NCBI RefSeq assembly: GCF_943181405.1
Contig: NZ_CALPBY010000005.1
Coordinates: 248,001 to 312,000 of the forward strand
Direction of reading: 5' to 3'
Origin: Cellulosimicrobium sp. Marseille-Q4280
GTDB taxonomy: Bacteria > Actinomycetota > Actinomycetes > Actinomycetales > Cellulomonadaceae
Length of the DNA: 64,000 nucleotides
Part shown: positions 15,804 to 23,534 of the stretch, in pieces
How the letters are laid out: the number at the start of each line of letters is the position of its first letter
How positions within the stretch are numbered: position 1 is the first letter of the stretch
Notes under the pieces: model-generated
What the model saw: the letters and a program-made list of their open reading frames with translations, nothing else
What the model was told of the DNA's origin: nothing
Database searches by the model: none
Position numbers and translations under genes: made by a program

Positions 15804-16157
15804 CTACCCCCAGCCGAGCTCGTGCAACCGGTCGTCGTCGATCCCGAAGTGGTGGGCGATCTCGTGGACCACGGTGATCGCGACCTCCTCGACCACCTCG
15901 TCGCGCGTCTCGCAGATCGCGAGCGTGGGATTGCGGTAGACGGTGATCCGGTCGGGCAGCGACCCCGCGGCCCACATCTCGCCGCGCTCGGTCAGCGGCA
16001 CGCCCTCGTACAGGCCGAGCAGCTCGGGGTCGTCCGCCGGCGCGTCGTCCTCCACGAGCACGACCACGTTGTCCATCTGGGCCGCCAGGTCCGGGGGCAC
16101 GAGGTCCAGCCCGTCGCGCACCGCGTCCTCGAACTCCTCGAGCGTCATCTCCACCAC
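15804..16157 (-). CDS. Metallopeptidase family protein (minimal zincin, PF06262-like)
   Basis: 117 residues. The zinc motif H-E-I-A-H-H, followed by F-G-I-D-D-D-R-L-H-E-L, lies near the C-terminus, as in small bacterial zincins conserved in Actinobacteria. Other family signatures are M-D-N-V-V-V-L-V-E-D, L-G-L-Y-E-G-V-P-L-T-E-R and I-T-V-Y-R-N-P. Its substrate is unknown and there is no signal peptide. GTG 16157 was preferred because GGAGG lies 8 nt upstream; the ATG at 16148 lacks spacing for one. Confidence 0.85.
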   Translation of the reverse strand: MVEMTLEEFEDAVRDGLDLVPPDLAAQMDNVVVLVEDDAPADDPELLGLYEGVPLTERGEMWAAGSLPDRITVYRNPTLAICETRDEVVEEVAITVVHEIAHHFGIDDDRLHELGWG

Positions 16158-16177
16158 GGGACCATCCTCCCCCGCTG

Positions 16178-16183
16178 TACACT
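16178..16183 (+). promoter_or_regulatory. Candidate -10 box of the tRNA-Glu promoter
   Basis: TACACT, preceded by TG, lies 15 nt upstream of tRNA-Glu. The -35 region is not recognisable. Confidence 0.35.
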
Positions 16184-16198
16184 GGCCGACGTCCTCGA

Positions 16199-16271
16199 GC
16201 CCCCATCGTCTAGCGGCCTAGGACCCCGCCCTTTCACGGCGGTAGCACGGGTTCGAATCCCGTTGGGGGTA
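16199..16271 (+). tRNA. tRNA-Glu (UUC)
   Basis: 73-nt cloverleaf. The acceptor GCCCCCA pairs with TGGGGGT, and the anticodon stem CCGCC/GGCGG encloses loop CTTTCAC with anticodon TTC. The T arm is GGGTTCGAATCCC-like. The CCA end is not encoded. Confidence 0.97.
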
Positions 16272-16306
16272 CGCAGGATCGTGCAGGACCGGCGGTCACC
16301 AGCCGA

Positions 16307-16337
16307 TTTACGGATCGGCTCCTCGGTACGGTACGAT
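16307..16337 (+). promoter_or_regulatory. Candidate promoter of tRNA-Asp/tRNA-Phe
   Basis: TTTACG (16307-16312) and TACGAT (16332-16337) are 19 bp apart, about 65 nt before tRNA-Asp. The spacing is slightly long. Confidence 0.3.
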
Positions 16338-16400
16338 CCTCTCGGTTCGAAAGCAGCCCGCCGGACGGCGAGAAGCGGAAGAACTTCAGCATCACAGCAA

Positions 16401-16474
16401 GGCCCTGTAGCGCAGTTGGTTAGCGCGCCGCCCTGTCACGGCGGAGGTCGCGGGTTCAAGTCCCGTCAGGGTCG
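16401..16474 (+). tRNA. tRNA-Asp (GUC)
   Basis: 74-nt cloverleaf. The acceptor GGCCCTG pairs with CAGGGTC (one G-U pair), and the anticodon loop CTGTCAC carries GTC inside the stem CCGCC/GGCGG. CCA is not encoded. Confidence 0.97.
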
Positions 16475-16481
16475 CGCGAGG

Positions 16482-16522
16482 CGAGAGCCCGGGCCGGTCG
16501 ACATCGGCCGCCCGGGCTCTCG
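16482..16522 (+). terminator. Hairpin between tRNA-Asp and tRNA-Phe
   Basis: CGAGAGCCCGGG (16482-16493) pairs with CCCGGGCTCTCG (16511-16522), a perfect 12-bp stem. It is a terminator or processing signal between the two tRNAs and ends only 6 nt before tRNA-Phe. Confidence 0.6.
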
Positions 16523-16528
16523 TGTCAA

Positions 16529-16601
16529 GGCTCTGTAGCTCAGTTGGTAGAGCGTTCGACTGAAAATCGAAAGGTCACCGGATCGACGCCGGTCGGAGCC
16601 A
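16529..16601 (+). tRNA. tRNA-Phe (GAA)
   Basis: 73-nt cloverleaf. The acceptor GGCTCTG pairs with CGGAGCC, the anticodon stem is TTCGA/TCGAA, and the loop CTGAAAA carries GAA. The order Glu-Asp-Phe is common in actinobacteria. Confidence 0.97.
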
Positions 16602-16608
16602 CCCACGA

Positions 16609-16644
16609 AGCCCCCGCCGGGGAGACATCGGCGGGGGCTTTCTC
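16609..16644 (+). terminator. Rho-independent terminator of the tRNA cluster
   Basis: AGCCCCCGCC (16609-16618) pairs with GGCGGGGGCT (16630-16639) and is followed by TTTCT, one of the few hairpins in the window with a U-rich tail. Confidence 0.9.
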
Positions 16645-16767
16645 GTCCCCCGACGCGTCTCGGCACGTCACAGGCGTGTCGAAGAGCTCTCCGTCGACGC
16701 GCGGGAGTTGCGGACCGACTCGGCTGCCGGTTGAGTGGGACGAGGATCACCGGCGAAGGGCGGAGAC

Positions 16768-17190
16768 ATGAGCGACTGGGTCGACGGGCGCATCCCGCCC
16801 GAGGAGCAGAAGCCGACGGTCGGGCAGCTCGTCGAGCGCCTCTCCGAGCAGGCGACGAGGCTCGTGCGTTCCGAGATCGCGCTCGCCAAGACCGAGCTCA
16901 AGGACAAGGCGATGCACGCCGGCGTGGGCATCGGGATGCTCGTCGTCGGAGCGGTGCTCGTGCTCTACGGTCTCGGCTTCCTCTTCGCCGCGGGCATGGA
17001 GGGCCTCGCCACCGTCATGCCGACCTGGCTGGCGGCGCTGATCGTCGGCCTCTTCCTCGTGCTCGTCGCCGGGACCCTCGCGTTCGTCGGGGTCAAGCAG
17101 CTCCAGCGCGGCGTCCCTCCCACCCCGACCGCCGCGGTCGACAGCATCAAGGAAGACGTCGAGACCATCAAGAAGGGGGTCCGCCCGTGA
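16768..17190 (+). CDS. Phage-holin-like family membrane protein (actinobacterial holin superfamily III/DUF1469)
   Basis: 140 residues. A hydrophilic N-terminal helix (L-V-E-R-L-S-E-Q-A-T-R-L-V-R-S-E) is followed by two membrane segments near residues 50-75 and 82-105 and a charged tail. Despite its family name this is a chromosomal protein regularly paired with a DUF3618 gene in actinobacteria; its role in the envelope is unknown. ATG 16768 follows an AAGGG...GGAG region; a GTG at 16735 is less likely. The DUF3618 gene overlaps its stop codon. Confidence 0.82.
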   Translation: MSDWVDGRIPPEEQKPTVGQLVERLSEQATRLVRSEIALAKTELKDKAMHAGVGIGMLVVGAVLVLYGLGFLFAAGMEGLATVMPTWLAALIVGLFLVLVAGTLAFVGVKQLQRGVPPTPTAAVDSIKEDVETIKKGVRP

Positions 17191-17486
17191 GCGCCGACAA
17201 GGCACCCGCGCCGTCCCAGTCCCAGATCGAGGACGAGATCGCGCGCACGCGCGCCGAGCTCGCGGGGACCATCGACGAGCTCACGACGCGGCTCGACCCG
17301 CGCGTCCAGGCCTCGCACGTGGCGCAGCAGGCGAAGCAGGCGGCGTCCGACACCGGTGCCTTCCTGTCGGGGGGCGGCTTCCCCGAGGAGGATCCCGACC
17401 GGTCGCGCAACGTCAAGCTGCTGCTGGGAGCCGCTGTCGCGGGGACCGCGCTCGTCGTCGCGGCGATCCTCCGCAGACGCTCCTAG
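17187..17486 (+). CDS. DUF3618 domain membrane protein
   Basis: 99 residues. The family signature I-E-D-E-I-A-R-T-R-A-E-L-A-G-T-I-D-E-L-x-x-R-L-D-P lies at the N-terminus, followed by an amphipathic helix and a single C-terminal membrane segment ending in I-L-R-R-R-S. The GTG start overlaps the upstream stop as GTGA, so the holin-like protein and this one are translationally coupled and probably act together. Function unknown. Confidence 0.85.
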   Translation: MSADKAPAPSQSQIEDEIARTRAELAGTIDELTTRLDPRVQASHVAQQAKQAASDTGAFLSGGGFPEEDPDRSRNVKLLLGAAVAGTALVVAAILRRRS

Positions 17487-17582
17487 GCCGTCGCGCGTCG
17501 TCGCGCCGCCCAGGTCGCCGCGCCCTAGGGCGGTCACGCCGCGCCGAACCCGGCACGGTCGTGGCGTCCGCCCAGCGCTCGA

Positions 17583-17795
17583 TCAGCCCTTGTCCGCGCC
17601 GTCGGCCGGCTCGCTGGCAGCGCCGAGCAGCGCACGCACCTCGGACTCGCGGTAGCGACGATGGCCACCCAGCGTGCGGATCGACGAGAGCTTTCCCGCC
17701 TTCGCCCAGCGGGTCACCGTCTTGGGGTCCACCCGGAAGAGGCTGGCGACCTCGGCGGGCGTGAGCAGAACCTCGGACTCTCCATGCATGGACAT
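17583..17795 (-). CDS. bldC: BldC-family MerR-like developmental regulator
   Basis: 70 residues, essentially one MerR-type helix-turn-helix. T-P-A-E-V-A-S-L-F-R-V-D-P-K-T-V-T-R-W-A-K-A-G-K and T-L-G-G-H-R-R-Y-R match BldC very closely. In Streptomyces BldC binds direct repeats cooperatively and controls the timing of development; in non-sporulating relatives its role is less clear. ATG 17795 was chosen 7 nt after the strong ribosome binding site AGGAGGAGG; a GTG at 17798 is too close to it. Confidence 0.93.
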   Translation of the reverse strand: MSMHGESEVLLTPAEVASLFRVDPKTVTRWAKAGKLSSIRTLGGHRRYRESEVRALLGAASEPADGADKG

Positions 17796-18191
17796 CACGG
17801 CACCTCCTCCTGGAACGCGCTGGTCCGGCTGATGCCCCGGATCACGACGACAGCACGACGCCAGTTCCCCTCCATTGTCGCAGGATGCGGATTTCGGGCG
17901 ACTTGACGGACGGGTGAATTAGGAGCCCTATGGTCGGAAGGGTCGGACAGTCGCTCGTGCGCCTTACGGGCACCCTGGGACGCGGCCGGCGGGCGACCCG
18001 GAACCCGGCCTCACCGCCGGGTTCGTGGAGAGGTTGTGACGGTACGCACGTCACCATCTCGGCACCTCGCTTGAGTGGCTGGAATAGGCCCCGAGCGTGT
18101 ACCGTTGGACTCTGAACAGACGAAACTACACCCCGGGGCCGCACGTCTGAGCACGGTGCCGCCCCGCTTCTACGTTGAGGGGGTCGGAGCC
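17796..18191. other. Long divergent intergenic region between bldC and DUF3073
   Basis: 396 nt without a credible gene. It holds a 9-bp hairpin with arms GAACCCGGC/GCCGGGTTC (18001-18024) and a second inverted repeat GTGAC-N9-GTCAC (18035-18053). AT-richer patches around 17915-17940 and 18085-18125 are likely promoter areas for the two divergent genes. I cannot assign a known RNA family. Confidence 0.5.
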
Positions 18192-18401
18192 ATGGGCCGC
18201 GGCCGTCAGAAGGCTAAGCAGACCAAGGTCGCTCGGGAGCTGAAGTACTACAGCCCCGAGACGAACTACAGGGCTCTCGAGCAGGAGCTCACCGGTCACA
18301 GCCGTACGGATCTCGCGACGGACTCCCGCTTCGGCGCCGAGTCGTCCGACGATCTCGACAGCTACGACCAGCGATACAACGGCTGGTCCGACGACCGCTG
18401 A
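18192..18401 (+). CDS. DUF3073 domain protein
   Basis: 69 residues, highly charged and soluble. The sequence begins M-G-R-G-R-Q-K-A-K-Q-T-K-V-A-R-E-L-K-Y-Y-S and contains L-E-x-E-L, matching the small actinobacterial DUF3073 family of unknown function. The acidic C-terminal half (S-S-D-D-L-D-S-Y-D) is probably flexible. ATG 18192 is preceded by a G-rich Shine-Dalgarno region with GGAG. The gene is followed by a very strong terminator. Confidence 0.88.
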   Translation: MGRGRQKAKQTKVARELKYYSPETNYRALEQELTGHSRTDLATDSRFGAESSDDLDSYDQRYNGWSDDR

Positions 18402-18463
18402 CGGTCGTCGCCCCGTCTCCCCTCCCGGCGACGGGGCCCCGCCCGTAGGTGCGATCTCCACGT

Positions 18464-18503
18464 ACGACGGCGCCGCCATCCGACGGGATGGCGGCGCCGT
18501 CGT
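18464..18503. terminator. Strong hairpin terminator after DUF3073
   Basis: A 17-bp perfect stem beginning ACGACGGCGCC (18464-18480) pairs with 18487-18503 around a six-base CGACGG loop. It lies between the convergent DUF3073 and purM genes. Confidence 0.85.
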
Positions 18504-18622
18504 CGCGCCCGGAGCCTGACGCCGCCGTCGCGCACCGGACCTGAGACGGGCCGCGACGCCCGCCGGCACGGTGACCGCGGAGAGATGGCAAACCGCAGGC
18601 AGCGGCGATCCCCGGGCGACCC

Positions 18623-19762
18623 TCAGGCCCGGTAGTCGTGCACGAGCCGGACCGCGCCGGCCTGCACGCCCTTGGTCCCGGCGACGAGGTCGCCGTCCGC
18701 GACGCCGTCCTGGCCGGCGGGGTCGAACGCCTCGACGGAGCCGAGCACCCACGCGGGCAGGCCGAGCGTCGCGCAGCGTGAGAGGGCGGCGTCCGCGCCG
18801 TCCGCGCCCACGATCGCGACCATGCCGACACCGAGGTTGAGCGTGCTCTCCAGGTCGGTGCGCGGCACCCCGCCGAGCTCGCGCACGAGCCGGAAGACCG
18901 GCGGCACGTCCCAGCTCGCGCGGTCCACGACCCCGACGAGACCCGCCGGCAGGACGCGCGCGAGGTTCGCCGCGAGGCCGCCGCCGGTGACGTGCGTGAA
19001 CGCGTGCACCTGCGCGGCCTCGTCGGCCGCGAGCGCGAGGCAGTCGCTCGCGTAGACGCGGGTGGGTTCGAGGAGCTCCTCGCCGACGGTCCGCCCGAGC
19101 TCGTCCACGTGGCGCTCGAGGCCCCAGCCCGCGTGCTGCAGCACCGCGCGCACGAGCGAGTAGCCGTTCGAGTGCAGTCCTGACGACGCGAGGCCGATCA
19201 GGACGTCCCCCTCGCGCACGCGGTCGGGGCCCAGGAGCGCATCCGCCTCCACGACGCCGGTCGCCGCGCCCGCGACGTCGTACTCGTCCGGGCCGAGCAG
19301 GCCCGGGTGCTCCGCGGTCTCGCCGCCGACGAGCGCGGTGCCCGCGACCTCGCACGCCGCCGCGATGCCGCGCACGATGCCGGCGATGCGCTCGGGCACG
19401 ACCTTGCCGCACGCGATGTAGTCGGTCATGAACAGCGGCTTCGCGCCCACGACGACGATGTCGTCGACGACCATGCCCACGAGGTCGAAGCCGATCGTGT
19501 CGTGGACGTCCATCGCCTGCGCGATCGCGACCTTCGTGCCGACGCCGTCGGTGGACGTCGCGAGGAGCGGGCGGCGGTAGCGGGTCAGCTCGGCGGCGTC
19601 GTAGAGGCCGGCGAAGCCGCCCACTCCCCCGAGGACCTGCGGGCCCTGCGTGCGACGCACGGCGTCCTTCATGAGCTCGACGGCCTTGTCACCCGCCTCG
19701 GTGTCGACGCCGGCGGCGGCGTAGGTCAGGCCGGCGGAGGTCTTCGGCACGTCGGCAGTCAC
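18623..19762 (-). CDS. purM: Phosphoribosylformylglycinamidine cyclo-ligase (AIR synthetase)
   Basis: 379 residues, the usual PurM length; catalyses ATP-dependent ring closure of FGAM to AIR, the fifth purine step. Signatures include S-T-D-G-V-G-T-K near residue 70, G-F-D-L-V-G-M-V-V-D-D, L-V-G-G-E-T-A-E and L-A-S-S-G-L-H-S-N-G-Y-S. GTG 19762 has GGAG 8 nt upstream; an in-frame GTG at 19783 is possible. It follows purF on the same strand with a 44-bp gap, so both are probably one operon. Confidence 0.95.
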   Translation of the reverse strand: MTADVPKTSAGLTYAAAGVDTEAGDKAVELMKDAVRRTQGPQVLGGVGGFAGLYDAAELTRYRRPLLATSTDGVGTKVAIAQAMDVHDTIGFDLVGMVVDDIVVVGAKPLFMTDYIACGKVVPERIAGIVRGIAAACEVAGTALVGGETAEHPGLLGPDEYDVAGAATGVVEADALLGPDRVREGDVLIGLASSGLHSNGYSLVRAVLQHAGWGLERHVDELGRTVGEELLEPTRVYASDCLALAADEAAQVHAFTHVTGGGLAANLARVLPAGLVGVVDRASWDVPPVFRLVRELGGVPRTDLESTLNLGVGMVAIVGADGADAALSRCATLGLPAWVLGSVEAFDPAGQDGVADGDLVAGTKGVQAGAVRLVHDYRA

Positions 19763-19806
19763 GGTCGTCGCTCCAGGTGTCACGGGATGGGAGAGGTGCG
19801 GTCGGG

Positions 19807-21354
19807 TCAGGGGTGCTGGAGCGCCCCGCCGCCGCCGGCGGTCACGGAGAGCGACCGCAGGCCGTCCTCGGGGGCGCCGAGCGGCAGCTCGGCCTGCTCG
19901 AGGAGGTGCTTGCCGAGCTGGTCGTCCGGCGGGAGCTCGATCGGGTACTTCCCGGTGAAGCACGCGGTGCACAGCTGGGACGCGGGCTGCTCCGTCGCGG
20001 CGATCATGCCCTCGGTCGAGATGTAGCCGAGGGAGTCGGCGCCGAGCGACTGCCCGATCTCGTGGGGCGAGAGCCCGTTGGCGATGAGCTCGGCGCGCGA
20101 GGCGAAGTCGATGCCGTAGAAGCACGGCCACTTCACGGGCGGCGAGCTGATCCGCACGTGCACCTCGGCCGCGCCGGCCTCGCGCAGCATGCGGATGAGC
20201 GCGCGCTGGGTGTTGCCGCGCACGATCGAGTCGTCGACGACGACGAGCCGCTTGCCGCGGATGACGTCGCGCAGCGGGTTGAGCTTGAGCCGGATGCCGA
20301 GCTGGCGGAGCGTGTCCGACGGCTGGATGAAGGTGCGGCCGACGTAGGCGTTCTTCGTGAGCCCCTGCCCGAACGGGATGCCCGACTCGGCGGCGTACCC
20401 GACCGCGGCGGGCGTCCCGGACTCCGGCACGGGGATGACGAGGTCGGCGTCGACCGCGTGCTCGCGCGCGAGCTGACGGCCCATCTCGACGCGGGCGGCG
20501 TGGACCGAGCGTCCGTTGATCGCGGTGTCGGGGCGCGCGAGGTACACGTACTCGAACACGCAGCCCGCGCGCTCGATGGGCGCGAAGCGCTGCGAGCGCA
20601 GGCCGTCGGCGTCGATCGCGATGAGCTCGCCCGGCTCGACCTCGCGCACGAACGACGCGCCGACGATGTCGAGCGCCGGGGTCTCGCTCGCGACGACCCA
20701 GCCACGCTCGAGGCGGCCGAGCACGAGGGGGCGCACGCCCTGCGGGTCGCGCGCGGCGTAGAGCGTGCGCTCGTCCATGAAGACGAGCGAGAACGCACCG
20801 CGCAGGCGCGGCAGGACCTCGAGGGCGGTGGCCTCGAGGGTGTGGTCGGCGTCGCCCGCGAACAGCGCGGTCACGAGCGCGGTGTCCGTGGTGTTGCCGC
20901 GCGCGAGCTCACCGCGCCGCTGGCTCCCGTACCGCTCGGCGACGAGGTTGACCAGCTCGGCCGAGTTGGTGAGGTTGCCGTTGTGGCCGAGGGCGACGGT
21001 CCCGGACGCGGTGGCGCCGAGCGTCGGCTGCGCGTTCTCCCACGTCACACCGCCGGTGGTGGAGTAGCGGCAGTGCCCGACGGCGATGTGCCCCGTCAGG
21101 GCGTTGAGCGCCGTCTCGTCGAACACCTGGGAGACGAGTCCCATGTCCTTGTAGACGAGGATCTGCTCGCCGTTGCTCGTCGCGATACCGGCCGACTCCT
21201 GCCCACGGTGCTGCAGGGCGTAGAGGCCGAAGTAGGCGAGCTTGGCGACCTCCTCGCCGGGCGCCCAGACCCCGAAGACGCCGCAGGCGTCCTGGGGGCC
21301 CTTCTCGCCGGGCATGAGGTCGTGGTTGAGAAGTCCATCTCCGCGGGGGGCCAC
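19807..21354 (-). CDS. purF: Amidophosphoribosyltransferase
   Basis: 515 residues; first enzyme of purine synthesis, transferring glutamine amide nitrogen to PRPP. The N-terminal nucleophile Cys is at residue 24 in D-A-C-G-V-F-G-V, implying removal of a 23-residue propeptide. The glutamine domain has Q-H-R-G-Q-E-S-A-G and G-H-N-G-N-L. The PRPP loop is V-V-V-D-D-S-I-V-R-G-N-T. Cysteines late in the sequence (K-W-P-C-F-Y-G, L-C-T-A-C-F) fit an Fe-S-type PurF. GTG 21354 matches the family N-terminus R-G-D-G-L-L-N-H-D-L. Confidence 0.95.
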   Translation of the reverse strand: MAPRGDGLLNHDLMPGEKGPQDACGVFGVWAPGEEVAKLAYFGLYALQHRGQESAGIATSNGEQILVYKDMGLVSQVFDETALNALTGHIAVGHCRYSTTGGVTWENAQPTLGATASGTVALGHNGNLTNSAELVNLVAERYGSQRRGELARGNTTDTALVTALFAGDADHTLEATALEVLPRLRGAFSLVFMDERTLYAARDPQGVRPLVLGRLERGWVVASETPALDIVGASFVREVEPGELIAIDADGLRSQRFAPIERAGCVFEYVYLARPDTAINGRSVHAARVEMGRQLAREHAVDADLVIPVPESGTPAAVGYAAESGIPFGQGLTKNAYVGRTFIQPSDTLRQLGIRLKLNPLRDVIRGKRLVVVDDSIVRGNTQRALIRMLREAGAAEVHVRISSPPVKWPCFYGIDFASRAELIANGLSPHEIGQSLGADSLGYISTEGMIAATEQPASQLCTACFTGKYPIELPPDDQLGKHLLEQAELPLGAPEDGLRSLSVTAGGGGALQHP

Positions 21355-21512
21355 GTACCTCAGTGTCTCACGGGGGCGGCCTCGTCCGGAGAACGCGCCC
21401 GCGACCGCTCCGGAGAACCACCCGCGGACCGGCGCGGGGCCGTTCACCGGAGCGTTACGTCGTCTCACCAGACAGTCGGGGGTTTCGCGGAGTGGTCGCC
21501 TCCCGCTTGAAT

Positions 21513-21540
21513 CTGGACTTACCCGATCGCGGCAGTCCAG
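21513..21540. promoter_or_regulatory. Inverted repeat upstream of the sulfate operon
   Basis: CTGGACT (21513-21519) and AGTCCAG (21534-21540) form a 7-bp inverted repeat with 14-bp spacing, 48 bp before the sbp start. A TTGAAT at 21507-21512 could be a -35 box. It may be an operator for a sulfur regulator. Confidence 0.4.
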
Positions 21541-21587
21541 TTTGCCGTGCGAGACGGCCCCCGGGCCCCCACCGAAGGACGAGACAG

Positions 21588-22634
21588 ATGCGACGCCACC
21601 GGACCACGTTCCCCCTCGCCGCCGCCGCCGCGGCCACCGCGCTGGTCCTCACCGCCTGCGCGCCGACCGCCGTCGACGGCTCCGGCGGTGGCGACGGCGA
21701 CGCGTCGGTCGAGCCCACCACGCTCTCGCTCGTGGGCTTCGCCGTACCCAAGGCGGGCAACGACGCGGCCCAGGAGCTGTGGGCCGAGACCGAGGACGGC
21801 CAGGGCGTCACCTGGGAGACGTCGTACGGCGCCTCGGGCGACCAGAGCCGCGCCGTCGCCGACGGCCTCGAGGCCGACTACGTCCACTTCTCGCTCGAGG
21901 GCGACGTCACGCGCCTCGTCGAGGCAGGGATCGTCGCCGACGACTGGGACGCGGGCGAGAACGCGGGCATCGTCAGCCAGTCCGTCGTCGTGCTCATCGT
22001 GCGCGAGGGGAACCCCGAGAACATCCAGGGCTGGGAGGACATCGTGAAGCCGGGCATCGAGATCGTCACGCCGAACCCTGGCTCGTCCGGCTCGGCACGG
22101 TGGAACATCCTCGCCGGCTGGGGCAGCGTCATCGCGAACGGCGGGACCGAGCAGGACGCGACCGAGTACCTGCGCCAGTTCTTCACCAACGCCGTGGCGC
22201 TGCCCGGCAGCGGGCGCGACGCCACGACGACCTTCACGGCCGGGACGGGCGACGTCCTCCTCTCCTACGAGAACGAGGCGATCCTCGCCCGCCAGAACGG
22301 CGAGACGTTCGACTACGTCGTCCCCGACCAGACGCTGCTCATCGAGAACCCGGCGGCCGTCACGGTCGACGCCGACCCGAAGGCGCAGAGCTACCTCGAC
22401 TTCGTCCTCACGGCCGAGGGGCAGCAGGCGTTCGTGAGCAAGGGCTTCCGCCCGCTCGTGGGCGAGGTGGAGGGCGAGGTCGAGGGAGCCAACGACCCGA
22501 GCGACCCGTTCCCCTCCATCCCGTCCCTGCTCACGATCGAGGACGACTTCGGCGGCTGGTCCGCGACCAACGAGAAGTTCTTCGGCGACGAGGGCCTCGT
22601 GACGACGATCCAGACCGAGACCGGGAAGCAGTGA
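21588..22634 (+). CDS. Sulfate/thiosulfate ABC transporter substrate-binding lipoprotein
   Basis: 348 residues. The signal peptide ends in a lipobox L-T-A-C at about residue 24, so the protein is tethered outside the membrane. The body matches the Sbp/CysP family: F-A-V-P-K-A-G-N, S-Y-G-A-S-G-D-Q-S-R-A-V, V-T-P-N-P-G-S-S-G-S-A-R-W and V-L-L-S-Y-E-N-E-A. It should bind oxyanions such as sulfate or thiosulfate. ATG 21588 follows an AAGGA site at 8 nt. It is the first gene of the importer operon; the permease gene starts 3 bp after its stop. Confidence 0.93.
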   Translation: MRRHRTTFPLAAAAAATALVLTACAPTAVDGSGGGDGDASVEPTTLSLVGFAVPKAGNDAAQELWAETEDGQGVTWETSYGASGDQSRAVADGLEADYVHFSLEGDVTRLVEAGIVADDWDAGENAGIVSQSVVVLIVREGNPENIQGWEDIVKPGIEIVTPNPGSSGSARWNILAGWGSVIANGGTEQDATEYLRQFFTNAVALPGSGRDATTTFTAGTGDVLLSYENEAILARQNGETFDYVVPDQTLLIENPAAVTVDADPKAQSYLDFVLTAEGQQAFVSKGFRPLVGEVEGEVEGANDPSDPFPSIPSLLTIEDDFGGWSATNEKFFGDEGLVTTIQTETGKQ

Positions 22635-22637
22635 CCC

Positions 22638-23534
22638 GTGACCTCCACCCTCGCTGAACGACCGGGCCGGGCGGCGCGCGAGCGCCCCCCGGCCCCGGCC
22701 GCGCGCGGCCGGGACGGCCGTGCCCGCCGCCGGACGCGCAACGGCCCGTACCGGCTCACGGCCGTCTCGGGACTCGGGCTCGGCGTCTCGCTCCTCTGGT
22801 TCTCCGCCCTCGCGCTCGTGCCGCTCGTGGCCGTCCTCGTCGAGACCTCCGCGGGCGGCTGGCCCGCGTTCGTCGCGGCGATCACGCAGCCCCAGACGGC
22901 GGCCGCGCTCACGCTCACCGTGTCCCAGGCGCTCGCCGTCACGGCCGTGAACGTCGTCATGGGCACGCTCGTCGCCTGGGTCCTCGTGCGCGACGCCTTC
23001 CCGGGCAAGCGCATCCTCGAGGTGCTCATCGACATCCCGTTCGCCCTCCCGACGATCGTCGCCGGGCTCGTGCTCCTCGCGCTCTACGGGCCGTCCGGGC
23101 CGCTCGGGGTCGACGTCGCGAACACGCGCGCCGCCGTCTTCCTCGCGTTCCTGTTCGTCACCCTGCCGTTCGTCGTGCGCAGCGTCCAGCCCGTGCTGGC
23201 CGAGCTCGACCGCGACGTCGAGGAGGCCGCGTCGTCCCTCGGCGCGACCCGCGCCACGACCTTCCGCCGGGTGATCCTGCCGGCGCTCGCCCCGGCGATC
23301 ACGGCCGGAGCGGCGCTGTCCTTCGCGCGGGCGATCAGCGAGTACGGCGCGCTCGTCCTGCTCTCCGGCAACCTGCCGATGCGCACCGAGGTCGGCTCCG
23401 TCCGCATCCTCAGCTACCTCGAGAACGGGCAGCCCGAGCAGGCCGCGGCCGTCGCGTCCGTCCTGCTGCTCGTGTCGCTGCTCGTCATCGCGACGATCCA
23501 GCTCGTCCAGAGGAGGGTGGCCCGCCGTGGATAG
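22638..23534 (+). CDS. cysT: Sulfate ABC transporter permease CysT
   Basis: 298 residues from GTG 22638. A basic N-terminal tail of about 40 residues precedes six membrane segments. The cytoplasmic EAA loop reads E-A-A-S-S-L-G-A-T-R-A-T-T-F-R-R-V-I-L-P, and S-E-Y-G-A-L-V-L-L-S-G-N-L is typical of CysT. It forms the heteromeric channel with CysW. Its end overlaps the cysW start by 8 nt, so expression is coupled. Confidence 0.92.
   Translation: MTSTLAERPGRAARERPPAPAARGRDGRARRRTRNGPYRLTAVSGLGLGVSLLWFSALALVPLVAVLVETSAGGWPAFVAAITQPQTAAALTLTVSQALAVTAVNVVMGTLVAWVLVRDAFPGKRILEVLIDIPFALPTIVAGLVLLALYGPSGPLGVDVANTRAAVFLAFLFVTLPFVVRSVQPVLAELDRDVEEAASSLGATRATTFRRVILPALAPAITAGAALSFARAISEYGALVLLSGNLPMRTEVGSVRILSYLENGQPEQAAAVASVLLLVSLLVIATIQLVQRRVARRG

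Noticed and set aside
16199-16601. Integration (att) site at the tRNA cluster
   Set aside because: No duplicated tRNA 3' end, integrase or composition change is visible around the three tRNA genes.
16768-17190. Prophage remnant suggested by the holin-like protein
   Set aside because: No integrase, lysin or structural phage gene is nearby. The holin-like/DUF3618 pair is a normal chromosomal unit in actinobacteria, although it lies beside tRNA genes.
21363-21587. In-frame upstream extension of the sulfate-binding protein, or a Cys leader peptide before it
   Set aside because: The stretch includes a rare TTA codon, destroys the signal peptide position, has no stop to form a separate leader peptide and contains the promoter-like inverted repeat instead.
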